Source of the DNA: Streptomyces sp. AV19
Lineage (GTDB): Bacteria; Actinomycetota; Actinomycetes; Streptomycetales; Streptomycetaceae
Length of the DNA stretch: 64,000 bases
Assembly (NCBI RefSeq): GCF_015999245.1
Contig: NZ_JAEAMR010000006.1
Span: 80,758-144,757 of the forward strand
Reading direction: 5' to 3'
The notes below the pieces were generated by a model that was given only the letters and a program-made list of their open reading frames with translations, did no database searches and was not told where the DNA came from. The translations under genes were made by a program, and so were the position numbers. Positions 8,005 through 15,554 of the stretch are shown here, piece after piece. Position 1 is the first letter of the stretch; every line of letters starts with the position of its first letter.

Positions 8005-8370
8005 TCAACGCCACCGCGTCTCGACATAGACCGGGTCGGTGATCAGCCTCGTGGACGCGAACGCCGTCACGTTCAGCTCCCCCAGACGCCCGCGCGCCTG
8101 GAAGTACCAGTTGTCGATGCCCAACGGCTGGAACTCCGGCTCGGCGCCGAGCATCTGGCCCAGCCGGGCCACGGCCGGGAACGCCTCGCCGGAGGGCAAG
8201 TACGCGAACTGCAAGGTGAAGCCGTGGACATCCACCGTCACCGACGGCGCCGGCAGACCGGGAAGCGACTCCAGGAACTCCGCCACCTTCCGCAGGACCG
8301 CCGCGAGCCGCCAGGCCGGCGGCACGGGCTCGGACTCGCGAATGGGCAGGGGCGTACGCTGGTTGTGCAT
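8005..8370 (-). CDS. Hypothetical protein, first gene of the transfer operon
   Basis: A 121-aa protein starting MHNQRTPLPIRES. AAAGGAG is well placed before the ATG at 8370. It has a helical N-terminal third (WRLAAVLRKVAEFLESLPG) and a mixed alpha/beta remainder with no catalytic motif. It is followed by whiB after a one-base gap. It is the promoter-proximal gene of the minus-strand operon, facing the XRE gene across a 316-base divergent region. Function unknown. Confidence 0.55.
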   Translation of the reverse strand: MHNQRTPLPIRESEPVPPAWRLAAVLRKVAEFLESLPGLPAPSVTVDVHGFTLQFAYLPSGEAFPAVARLGQMLGAEPEFQPLGIDNWYFQARGRLGELNVTAFASTRLITDPVYVETRWR

Positions 8371-8686
8371 CAGTGCTCCTTTGCCAGGACTGATGTGGGG
8401 AGCCCCGCCGGGGGCCGGATGGTGTGACCGCACCTCCGGGACCGATACGGCGGGGTTTTCTCATGCCTCCCAGCGAGCGAGACATGTATTACATGTATCT
8501 CACTGTGGATGCGACGGACGTGGCCGTCAAGCCCTTCGCCGGTATCAACTCCGCAGAGTTGCCGTCTGCTTGGGCACGAGCATCGCCTGCGGGATCGAGA
8601 CAAGTTACCGATGCGATGGACGAGTTGGAGGACATCTCAGTACCGTTCAAGTCGTCCCAGGACGTCCCCCGCTGAGGGAGCGTGGC
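8371..8686. promoter_or_regulatory. Divergent control region between transfer operon and XRE cassette
   Basis: A 316-base region that must hold the promoters of the left-facing transfer operon and the right-facing XRE gene. At 8479-8501 it contains two copies of the palindrome ACATGT, 9 bases apart (8482 and 8491), within a larger imperfect dyad flanked by GAGA and TCTC. A short plus-strand frame (8463-8675, about 70 codons) is present but has no convincing ribosome site or recognised motif. The dyad is a candidate operator for the XRE, WhiB or GntR protein. Confidence 0.45.
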
Positions 8687-9454
8687 ATGGCGAACGAACG
8701 GCTCCGCAGCGCCATCGTGGCCAGCGACATGACCATGGATCAGGTAGCTGCACGCATCGGTGTCGATCCCAAGACGGTCGAGCGTTGGATCAACGACGAG
8801 AAGAGGAAGCCCTATAGGCGGTCGCAGTACGCCCTGGCGAACCTGCTCCGGAGGGACGTCTCATACCTCTGGCCCGAAGAGCGGACGGCGGGCGAGGTAC
8901 GCGCAGCCGGCCAGGCGGAGCTGGTACGGCTCTACCCTCACCGTGCGGTCGCACCAAGGGAGTTCTGGCCCGACCTCTACGCGAAGGCCACCCGCGCCTT
9001 TGACGTCCTGGTGTATTCGGGCTTCTGGCTGAGCGAGGACCCCGCGTTCTTCAAGGTGGTGAAGGAGAAGTCGGCCGACGGCGTCCCCGTCCGCTTCATG
9101 CTCGGCGATCCCGGCTGTCTCGCGGTGGCCCAGCGCGGGGAGGACGAGGGCATCGGCACCGGCATGGCGGGCAAGATTCGCAACGCGTTGGTGAACTACG
9201 CGGGGCTGTTCGGGTTGCCGGGCGTCGAGTTCCGCCTGCACTCCACGACGCTGTACAACTCGCTCTACCGGGCCGACGACGAGATGCTGGCCAACGGGCA
9301 CATCTACGGCGTGGGTGCCTACCTCGCCCCGGTGCTCCACCTGACCCGGGTGCCGGGCGGCGAACTCTTCGACTCGTACGCTGAGAGCATCGAACGTGTT
9401 TGGCAGGGGGCCCGCACGATCAACAGCCCCCACGAGCTGGGAGCGGCGGCATGA
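8687..9454 (+). CDS. XRE-family regulator with PLD-like DUF5919 domain
   Basis: A 255-aa protein. Residues 1-50 form a helix-turn-helix (DQVAARIGVDPKTVERWIND). The rest matches the DUF5919 layout, a phospholipase-D-like fold: a strand with FDVLVYSGFWL, VPVRFMLGDP, then a segment around LHSTTLYNSLYRADDEMLANGHIYG where family members place catalytic-like residues. GAGGGAG precedes the ATG at 8687. The stop overlaps the Nudix start (ATGA). In AICEs this pair is recurrent; the protein probably represses or senses a signal for element genes. Enzymatic activity of the PLD-like part is unproven. Confidence 0.7.
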   Translation: MANERLRSAIVASDMTMDQVAARIGVDPKTVERWINDEKRKPYRRSQYALANLLRRDVSYLWPEERTAGEVRAAGQAELVRLYPHRAVAPREFWPDLYAKATRAFDVLVYSGFWLSEDPAFFKVVKEKSADGVPVRFMLGDPGCLAVAQRGEDEGIGTGMAGKIRNALVNYAGLFGLPGVEFRLHSTTLYNSLYRADDEMLANGHIYGVGAYLAPVLHLTRVPGGELFDSYAESIERVWQGARTINSPHELGAAA

Positions 9455-9924
9455 GTCGGACCGACTATTTCCACGACCCCGAGGCGCCGGCGGCCAACTC
9501 CGTCGTCCCGTCGGTCACCGCGGTCGTACGGAACGAGGCCGGGGACATCCTGCTGATCCACAAGACCGACAATGACCTTTGGGCCTTGCCCGGCGGCGGC
9601 CACGAGATCGGCGAGTCCATCGCGGACACGGTGGTGCGCGAGGTCGAGGAGGAGACCGGCATCCGCGTCGAGGTCCTGGACGTGAGCGGCCTCTACACCG
9701 ACCCCGGCCACGTCATGGCCTACGACGACGGCGAGGTCCGCCAGCAGTTCTCGATCTGCTTCCGCGCCCGCCCGGTCGGCGGAGAGCTGCGGACGAGCAG
9801 CGAATCCAAGGAAGTTCGCTGGGTTCCGCCGACGGACCTGGACGGCTTGGACATCCACCGGTCCATGCGCCTCCGCATCGAGCACGGCCTCGACGGCCGG
9901 CAGGAGCAGCCCTACATCGGCTGA
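9451..9924 (+). CDS. Nudix hydrolase, candidate Pif-like immunity factor
   Basis: A 157-aa protein with a complete Nudix box near residues 49-71: GGGHEIGES, then REVEEETGI, fitting GX5EX7REUXEEXGU. It should hydrolyse a nucleoside-diphosphate-linked substrate. It is translationally coupled to the XRE gene and overlaps the HD gene on the other strand by 13 bases. The established parallel is pSAM2 Pif, a Nudix-motif protein that gives immunity against incoming copies of the element; the position in an AICE regulatory cassette makes that role plausible here, but this is inference. Confidence 0.8.
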   Translation: MSRTDYFHDPEAPAANSVVPSVTAVVRNEAGDILLIHKTDNDLWALPGGGHEIGESIADTVVREVEEETGIRVEVLDVSGLYTDPGHVMAYDDGEVRQQFSICFRARPVGGELRTSSESKEVRWVPPTDLDGLDIHRSMRLRIEHGLDGRQEQPYIG

Positions 9925-10478
9925 GGCACACCGACGGCGGCAAGCCTGCGGCTGACGCGCTCGCTCGCCGCGAGGATCTCCGGCTCGGCCCGTCGGATGA
10001 AGCGCCCGACGACGCTGTCCGCACCGTACCGGCCGACGATCTCGGCGACGCGGTCGGTCGGGTTGGTCGGATCGCCGTCGGGTGTGGTGGTCATATCGCA
10101 GTACAGCAAGGCGTCCACCAGGTGCGGCTGCTCCAACGCGAACTCATCCTCAATCTGCTCCCGTAGCCCGCGCTCCTCGGCCTCCAGAAGCGCGCATGTG
10201 TGGTGAGCGACGAGCCGGACGACGCGCTCGTCGGCATGCTCAACGCCGCGCAGGAACCGGGCACCGTCGAGGGGATGAAAGCCGGTATCCCGGAGTCGCG
10301 GCGAGTACCCGATGTCGTGGAGCACGGCGGCCGCTTCGAGCAGCTCGGCGTCGTCGCCCAGGACCGGGGCCAGCCCCCGGGCCCGCGCCTGGACGCCGCA
10401 GGAGTGCGCCCACCGCCGCGGAAGCGGCTCGGCCAGCAGGGACTCGGCAAGTTCGTGCGCCCAAGCGATGAGTTCCAT
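9912..10478 (-). CDS. HD-domain phosphohydrolase
   Basis: A 188-aa protein with the HD superfamily motif: an N-terminal helix with WAHSCGV, then AAVLHDIGYS (the His-Asp pair) near residue 53 and later ARFLRG and VRLVAHHT, followed by a final Asp-bearing helix (VDALLYCDMTTT). It probably hydrolyses a phosphate ester of a nucleotide. It converges on the Nudix gene (13-base overlap) and is 11 bases downstream of the GntR gene, so is probably transcribed with it. HD genes beside GntR and Nudix genes are typical of Streptomyces integrative elements. Confidence 0.75.
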   Translation of the reverse strand: MELIAWAHELAESLLAEPLPRRWAHSCGVQARARGLAPVLGDDAELLEAAAVLHDIGYSPRLRDTGFHPLDGARFLRGVEHADERVVRLVAHHTCALLEAEERGLREQIEDEFALEQPHLVDALLYCDMTTTPDGDPTNPTDRVAEIVGRYGADSVVGRFIRRAEPEILAASERVSRRLAAVGVPQPM

Positions 10479-10489
10479 GTGCAGGGACC

Positions 10490-10939
10490 CTACGGGGTGC
10501 CGGCCTCGGGCGGGAGGGCCTTCACGATCCGCCCTTTCCCGTGTACGGCCTCTAGGAGACCTTCACCCTCAAGCTGCGCCAGGGCCCGCCGGACTGTCGT
10601 CCGCGAGATGTCATAACGCCCGCACAACGCAGCCTCCGAGTAGAACGCGTCCCCGACGGCGAAGCCTTCACCCACAAGGAGGGACCGCACCCGGTCCACC
10701 AACGGCGACGGAGTGTCCCCACCGGTCCGCACTCGCCAACCAACGCCCGGCACGGCCTCGACCAGTCCCTGAGCAGCCAAAGCCCGGAGCGCCCGCCGGA
10801 CAGTCGTCCGAGCGACCCCGTACTCGCGCATCAGCGCCGCTTCCGAAGGAAGCACGGACTGGTCAGGCTCCTCGGTCAGCCGGAGCCGCAGTGCATCGGC
10901 GATCCGTGTGTAGGTACCGCGCTGGCTTCGTTCGGGCAC
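10490..10939 (-). CDS. GntR-family regulator with two tandem DNA-binding domains
   Basis: A 149-aa protein made of two winged helix-turn-helix units and no effector domain. Unit one spans about residues 8-70 (YTRIADALRLRL, then LPSEAALMREYGVARTTVRR). Unit two spans about 80-140 (SEAALCGRYDISRTTVRRAL, then LEAVHGKGRIVK). The GTG at 10939 follows GAGGGGAG and starts VPERSQRG; a longer upstream reading is unlikely. GntR proteins of this kind (KorSA in pSAM2) repress transfer or replication genes of AICEs. The doubled recognition unit could let one polypeptide bind a full dyad. Confidence 0.75.
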   Translation of the reverse strand: MPERSQRGTYTRIADALRLRLTEEPDQSVLPSEAALMREYGVARTTVRRALRALAAQGLVEAVPGVGWRVRTGGDTPSPLVDRVRSLLVGEGFAVGDAFYSEAALCGRYDISRTTVRRALAQLEGEGLLEAVHGKGRIVKALPPEAGTP

Positions 10940-11119
10940 AGGACTCCCCTCGTCGGATGTCCCGGCAAGCGTATGAGACCCCGTTCCGGCCCAAGAGCCC
11001 GATTCGGCCAGGAGCGCACTCGCCAATGCGCGAAATGCACCCTTGTGAACGCACCTGCCCTCCTTCACGGTCATGCCAGGACTGCACTTCAGCAGCCGTA
11101 GAGGGGGAGGTAGACGTTC

Positions 11120-11736
11120 ATGAGGGGACCAAACCCGGACTCAGCGTGGGCACGCCGTGTCTTCGGCGAGCTGGTCGACCCACTGGCCCAGGCCATACCA
11201 GAGTGCCTGGTACGTGCACACGAGCGGGCCAGGGAGGGCCACCAAGGCGTTCACACGCAGACCTTGGAAGCGTATGGCCACGGCCTGTACGCCGTGCAGT
11301 ACGAGGAGCTGCTCGCCGGCCTGCAGGACTTACCCACCGCTCAGCCTGTGCGGTTGGGGTCTCGGACCGTGATGATGGTCGGCGATCACATGCTCTATCC
11401 CCTCCGCTACGCGAAGACCGACGTCCCCGTCACAGAAGCCCGGCTACGCCGGGCCACCGGCCTACGGGCAGACCTCATCCGGCACTAAACGGTCCCGAGC
11501 CGCTGCAAGGAGAGCTGGATCTTGAGTGGGATGAAGTGCCGGAACCAGAGGTCCACCGTAATCTCACCCGGCTCCCTCCGGGCACCAGGTTGATCCTCCT
11601 CGCGTACGCGTGCTCCATGGAACGCGGTGTGATCCGTCTGGAGTGGGGGGAGGCAGAGCTCCGGAGCGAGGACAGGTACTTGGTCTGGCACCACCACGAG
11701 CCGCTCCCGCTGGGCCATCAACGAGGCAGCGGGTGA
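11120..11736 (+). pseudogene. Frameshifted mobile-element hypothetical protein
   Basis: The frame from the ATG at 11120 (after GGGGGAGG) reads well to a stop at 11488 (RLRRATGLRADLIRH). The next frame then continues a smooth protein-like sequence from about 11489 (NGPEPLQGELDLEWDEVPEP, later LPPGTRLILLAYACSMERGVIRLEWGEAEL) to a stop at 11736. Together they make one protein of about 205 aa interrupted by a single-base slip near 11480-11490. It is a helical-then-beta protein of unknown function found beside AICE regulators. It is divergent from the GntR gene. Confidence 0.55.
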
Positions 11737-11824
11737 CGGAAACCAGCTCCTCCGCAGAGCAAGATCCGGGCCATTCGCGGACCACTGCTCCAGGTCACCG
11801 GCGGCACAGCGTGCTCCGCGCAGG

Positions 11825-11986
11825 TCAGCCCAGCAAGGCGCCTTGAACTCCAAGCAGACGAAGAAGCTGCTGGTAGCCGGCCAGGGTGTCATCGATCCGG
11901 AGCTTGGCCGCCAGCTTCCCGCTGTCGTCCGCCAGGGCCACGTCGTGGTGCCCTTCCGCCCAGTCGATCCCGCAGTAGATGGTCAA
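11825..11986 (-). pseudogene. IS110-family transposase, N-terminal fragment
   Basis: On the minus strand, from a TTG at 11986 preceded by a G-rich ribosome site, the frame reads MTIYCGIDWAEGHHDVAL and continues ADDSGKLAAKLRIDDTLAG for 53 codons before a stop. GIDWAEGHHDVAL is the start of the RuvC-like DEDD domain of IS110 transposases (first catalytic Asp in GID). The remaining roughly 350 residues are missing. It is a truncated remnant that cannot transpose by itself. Confidence 0.75.
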
Positions 11987-12723
11987 CTGCCCCCCCTTTC
12001 CTCTCGTCTGCGCTGTTCAGGAGCCCAAGCGGGCCACGCGGCGCTCCAATACCGGGGCTCTCCCCACGCATCCGCAGGCCTGGCCCTCCCTCTCACTGGC
12101 CGTTCGTGGCACCAGCGCACCGCGCGGGCCTCGGTCCGTCTTGAGGCGTCTGGCGCCGAAAGCTTCGAGAGGTCACCGTGCAGCGGGCTCGCATCACAAG
12201 CACCAACGAGAACGCACCCGTTCGGGTGATGACAGATCCGAGGGCACCGGGAGGCGCCGGTCCCTACAAGGGGCTTCACGAGCCGGAAGTAGTCGAAGCG
12301 TCCACCCGGCACCCACGGACCCACCACACCCGAGCGAGGGCAGCAGCCGCAGACCACCGAGAGGTGCCAGTCCATGCTTGAGGCCTCGCTGAGCCGGAAG
12401 GATACGAAGCATCCACCGAAGTCCCACGGCCACTGCGCTCGATCGAACAGCCGGCCTTCCGAGGAGGCCTTCTCAGGGCTTCCAGTTCGGGCTGACACCC
12501 CGTATTGGAAGGATACGGAACCAACAGGGCCCCTCGGACGCCGGTGTGATGAGTGGAATCACCACGCCAACGACGAGGGGCCCTGCCGCGTCACCGACCG
12601 GCTGACCTACCTGTTCATCCCCACAGCACAGGATGAAGACGTTCACTGACCACGGGCACCCGGCGGTCCCCAGGGACGGTCACGGCAGAGGAGCGACGTT
12701 GTCCAACAGGTGCCGTAAGGAGT
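11987..12723. other. Non-coding remnant region upstream of the IS110 fragment
   Basis: No convincing gene in 737 bases. Relative to the IS110 fragment, this is the 5' side, where complete IS110 elements carry the non-coding left end that encodes a bridge RNA. It contains an imperfect direct repeat (12251-12318 and 12361-12429) and several short hairpins. The short frames in this stretch lack ribosome sites and recognisable motifs. Confidence 0.4.
12251..12429. repeat. Imperfect direct repeat, two units about 111 bases apart
   Basis: Unit one (12251-12318) and unit two (12361-12429) share an aligned pattern: GAGG.GCC.GTCC, then GAGCCGGAAG, CGAAGC.TCCACC and CCCACGG in the same order and spacing. 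The best-conserved part is GAGCCGGAAG at 12280 and 12391. A weaker third echo (GGAAGGATACGGA) lies near 12510. The repeats lie within the possible left end of the IS110 remnant. Confidence 0.55.
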
Positions 12724-12801
12724 CGTATCTCTATCGATCACGAGGACAGTCGTTTCGAACAGGGCGCCGGGTCGGGTGATTTTGGTCGGGTGGGTGCATG
12801 A
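12724..12801. repeat. Long direct repeat, copy 1
   Basis: A 78-base unit sharing CGTAT, TCGATCACGAGG, TCGAACAGGG, GGTGAT and CGGGTGGGTGCATGA with copy 2 at 13521-13599 in the same order. The two copies flank the small secreted-protein gene at about 800 bases spacing. They may be ends of insertion elements or a recombination footprint. Confidence 0.65.
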
Positions 12802-13204
12802 AGGCAGGGCCTCCGGTGCAGCACGAGGGTTACTTAAGCCAACTCATGTGCCTGGAGGTCCTGTTGGTGCTGTGGTGCGCGGTTTCGTCCTTCGGGTTCG
12901 ACTCGGCGCCGTCGGCGAGCGACTGCCTCGCGCACCGGTTCGGGAACCTGGCCGATCAGCCGGAGAGGGGTCGGAGTACCCGTCGGACACGACGGCCGCG
13001 CAGTAGGCGTGGTCCGTGACGCGCTGCCGGCGCCAGCCTGGTTGGAGGTGCCTGGCGACGCCTACCCGCACCTTGAATCGTACATATTTCCTCACTTGCC
13101 CCAGCATGGGTGAATGGGTGGATGCCGAACCGCACGCGGGGGATTCTGCCCTTGAGAGATCTGCGATCACGCACATTCCGGTTCAGTAGCCTGGGAGTTG
13201 GCCA
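12802..13204. other. Gene-poor stretch before the secreted-protein gene
   Basis: A 403-base stretch with no recognised gene. A plus-strand frame at 12798-13019 (73 codons) has a hydrophobic run (LMCLEVLLVLWCAVSSFG) but no good ribosome site. The last 60 bases contain TTGAGA at about 13152 and a possible promoter for the gene at 13205. Confidence 0.35.
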
Positions 13205-13468
13205 ATGCCTCATGTCCGTCGCGCCTCCGCTGTCGCAGGAGCAAGCATCCTCCTCACTTTTGGGGGAACTGTGCTGGCTGCACCCGCGCAGGCCCAGGAC
13301 GGGTTCATCGGCGGAGTGCTGGGGCAGGGAGTCTCGACCTTTCTCGATGGGGTCAACTACGGGCTCACGGGATCGGAGCCGCAGGAGGCCACAGGCAACG
13401 GGCTCGTCGGCGGAGCGCTGGGGCAGGGGGTTTCGACCCTTCTCACTGGGGTCAACTCCGGGCTCTGA
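13205..13468 (+). CDS. Small secreted protein with an internal duplication
   Basis: An 87-aa protein. Residues 1-30 are a signal peptide (basic start, hydrophobic core with ILLTFGGTVLAAPA, cleavage near AQA). The mature part is about 57 aa and consists of two copies of GG-LGQGVST-L-GVN-GL, 33 codons apart. The underlying 63-base units (13304-13366 and 13403-13465) agree at about 54 positions, so the duplication is fairly recent. The ATG at 13205 follows GGGAG. No family was recognised; repetitive Gly/Val/Asn segments suggest a surface or self-assembling peptide. Confidence 0.6.
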   Translation: MPHVRRASAVAGASILLTFGGTVLAAPAQAQDGFIGGVLGQGVSTFLDGVNYGLTGSEPQEATGNGLVGGALGQGVSTLLTGVNSGL

Positions 13469-13520
13469 GGGATCGGTGGTGCAGGGCACAGGTTGGAGTA
13501 GCGGTAGTTCGTTGAGAAGC

Positions 13521-13599
13521 CGTATTCCTGTCGATCACGAGGGCGGCTCTGATCGAACAGGGCCCTTTGCCGAGTGATCTCGGCCGGGTGGGTGCATGA
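13521..13599. repeat. Long direct repeat, copy 2
   Basis: A 79-base partner of the unit at 12724-12801, with the same ordered blocks ending CGGGTGGGTGCATGA. It lies 53 bases downstream of the secreted-protein gene. Confidence 0.65.
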
Positions 13600-13627
13600 G
13601 AACGAGCCCTTTGACCGTCGTCCGAGG

Positions 13628-13828
13628 TCAGCCCTCGCGGCGGACCGCCCGGTCCCACACGAACGCCGCGCACCCAAGGGACCACACCACACCCATCCCG
13701 ATACTGATCAGGAGGGGCAGGCGCGTGAGGTCGAAGACCCACGCGAGGACATCCAGTACGGCCCAGGTGACGAGCACGGCGAGGAAGCTGCTGCCCGCCG
13801 CCCGCAGGCGGCTTCCGGTGTCACTCAT
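13628..13828 (-). CDS. Small two-TM membrane protein
   Basis: A 66-aa protein from MSDTGSRLRAAG, with two hydrophobic segments (about residues 12-29 and 33-55) and a short basic tail (WDRAVRREG). The ATG at 13828 lies inside the end of the upstream gene (8-base overlap), indicating an operon with it. A longer in-frame reading is possible, but its N-terminus lies in the coding region of the upstream gene. Function unknown. Confidence 0.55.
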   Translation of the reverse strand: MSDTGSRLRAAGSSFLAVLVTWAVLDVLAWVFDLTRLPLLISIGMGVVWSLGCAAFVWDRAVRREG

Positions 13829-14078
13829 GGCCGCACCGGGCGCGTTCCCTGTGCCACTGGCGCCAGTCAGCCCAGAGCAGACCGGACCAGAAGACGGCCG
13901 CGCAGACGTTGACGACACGGTTGCCCGGAGGCGGCAGCGGGTCCCGTCCGGAGCCGGTGAGCCAGCCGATGACCTCCCCCGCGAGCCAGCCGCCGAAGAC
14001 GAACGCCAGGATCATGACCACCCTGTGGAGCCAGCAACGCCACCGCGAGGCGACGGGCTCGGTGCGGGTCTCGCTCAT
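13821..14078 (-). CDS. Small membrane protein
   Basis: An 85-aa protein from MSETRTEPVASRWR with two hydrophobic segments (about 18-38 and 53-70) and a basic C-terminus (DWRQWHRERARCGHE). It overlaps the 66-aa membrane gene and has the same size and topology, so the two may form a hetero-oligomer or be an old tandem duplication. No family was recognised. Confidence 0.55.
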   Translation of the reverse strand: MSETRTEPVASRWRCWLHRVVMILAFVFGGWLAGEVIGWLTGSGRDPLPPPGNRVVNVCAAVFWSGLLWADWRQWHRERARCGHE

Positions 14079-14115
14079 GCCCCAGACCGTAGGCCGGACA
14101 AGGGCCCGAACCCGC

Positions 14116-15261
14116 TCAGGGCGTGTCCGAGGGTTCCCGGGTGAGGAAGGCACTGGCCAGGCTGTCCTTGAAGCGGACGTACGGCGCAATGGCGACGGCA
14201 CGCTGGTGCCGCATCGCCCGCAGCACGGAGACCGCGTTGTCCGTGGTCGCCGGCGGCTGGACCAGAGAACGTGCGCTGCCCACCACGGGCTCGACGAGGC
14301 AGACATGGCGTTCCGCCTCGACCAGGTCGGATTCGAGGAGGGCCTCCCGCGCGAAGGCGAGCTCCGGTGCGCGCAGGGCCAGCGTCTCGACAGGCTCGGG
14401 CAGCGCGGCGATCAGTTCACCGACGGCATCCCGGTACGCGCGGTACTCCACGTGCATGGCGCCGCTCAGCGGGACCGGGACTACGGTCGGGACCATCGTG
14501 GGACGTACGGCGGTCGCGTAGTGGTCGGCAGGCAGCGCGGACGCGTGCGCACGGGCGGCGGGAAAACCCTGCACGTACACGGTCGCCCGGTGGAGCAGCG
14601 CGGTGGACTGGGGCCACTGTCCCTCGCGCAGTCGCCGTACTGCCTCACGCAGGGCGAACGTTGCGTAGACATTGAACAGGACGTGGATGTGATGACCGGT
14701 GATCCAGCGGGCCAGCCACATGTCCTCCGGCCGCCGGATCCCGTCCACCGGGTCCTCTCCCGGCCCGGTCCCGGGCTCCGCTGCGGCATTCGTGGCCTCC
14801 TCCGGGAACGTTTCCTGCCCCAGGAGGTCCAGCGCCACCTGGCGCATCGCGGCGGTCTCACGGGCGATGTCGCTGCCGGCCAGCGGGGCGTCGCACAAGT
14901 CCACAAGCCCTCGGTGAATCACCCCGGCCGCCTGGTGAGCCGCCTGCCCGGCCCCGAGTTCCGCAGTGCGCACCCGGAAGTAGCTCTGAACGGCCGACTT
15001 GGCGGGAAGCGACTCCGCAGCGGTCACGGTACCGGTGGCGGGAAGAGCGCTGGTCAGAGCATGGGCAGCGCAGGCTGCCGCCCGGAGTGCCGCCGTCCGC
15101 GCCTGGACCGTACCGAACGCGGGCACGGCCGTGAGGGCGGAAGCGAGCTTGACGGCCAACGTGCGAGCCATCCCCTGAAGACAGGGCATGCCGTGTGGCC
15201 GTAAGGGCTCACAGAACACCGTCACCGGAGGAAGAGCGCCTGAACCACCGTCATCCACCAT
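14116..15261 (-). CDS. Unknown 381-aa protein, family shared with 23930-24661
   Basis: A 381-aa mostly helical protein of unknown function. Its middle part aligns by eye with the protein at 23930-24661: RW-x2-GH, a hydrophobic helix, WP-x5-L, and Y-x3-VRPTM-x-P-x2-P-x2-[LF]SGA. It has an extra N-terminal region of about 170 residues rich in Ala, and a longer C-terminus. HHIH near the middle could bind metal or heme. GGGAGG lies ahead of the ATG at 15261; an internal start at 15168 (MARTLAVKLA) is less likely. It is a single gene with no operon partner. Confidence 0.6.
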   Translation of the reverse strand: MVDDGGSGALPPVTVFCEPLRPHGMPCLQGMARTLAVKLASALTAVPAFGTVQARTAALRAAACAAHALTSALPATGTVTAAESLPAKSAVQSYFRVRTAELGAGQAAHQAAGVIHRGLVDLCDAPLAGSDIARETAAMRQVALDLLGQETFPEEATNAAAEPGTGPGEDPVDGIRRPEDMWLARWITGHHIHVLFNVYATFALREAVRRLREGQWPQSTALLHRATVYVQGFPAARAHASALPADHYATAVRPTMVPTVVPVPLSGAMHVEYRAYRDAVGELIAALPEPVETLALRAPELAFAREALLESDLVEAERHVCLVEPVVGSARSLVQPPATTDNAVSVLRAMRHQRAVAIAPYVRFKDSLASAFLTREPSDTP

Positions 15262-15554
15262 TGTGTTCGACCTCCCGCCTCTCACCGGACGCCCGGCCGA
15301 CGGACCCCGTCGGGCCGACGCCGACGGTCCCCTACCCGGCGCGCGAACTGCCAATCAGGCACCACCCGCACGGTACAGCGGTCCGGACGGCGAGTCCGGC
15401 CCAAGCCCAAGCCCCGCCGGACCGCACGAGATGGCCGCCGCGCCCTCAACGGAGGTCAGTGCACAGGCGCTCCGCCTTGGCTGACGGGCCCGGGTTCCGT
15501 CAGCTCCGGGCAAGACGCGCCCACACCCTGGTGGCCCCTCGGGCTCGCAGAGAA

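Noticed and set aside
8424-8675. A short plus-strand open frame (MPPSERDMYYMYLTVDA).
   Set aside because: No ribosome site or homology is visible; kept as a control region with an operator-like dyad.
12798-13019. A plus-strand frame with a hydrophobic run.
   Set aside because: It lacks a good ribosome site; it starts in a repeat and ends in a low-complexity tail.
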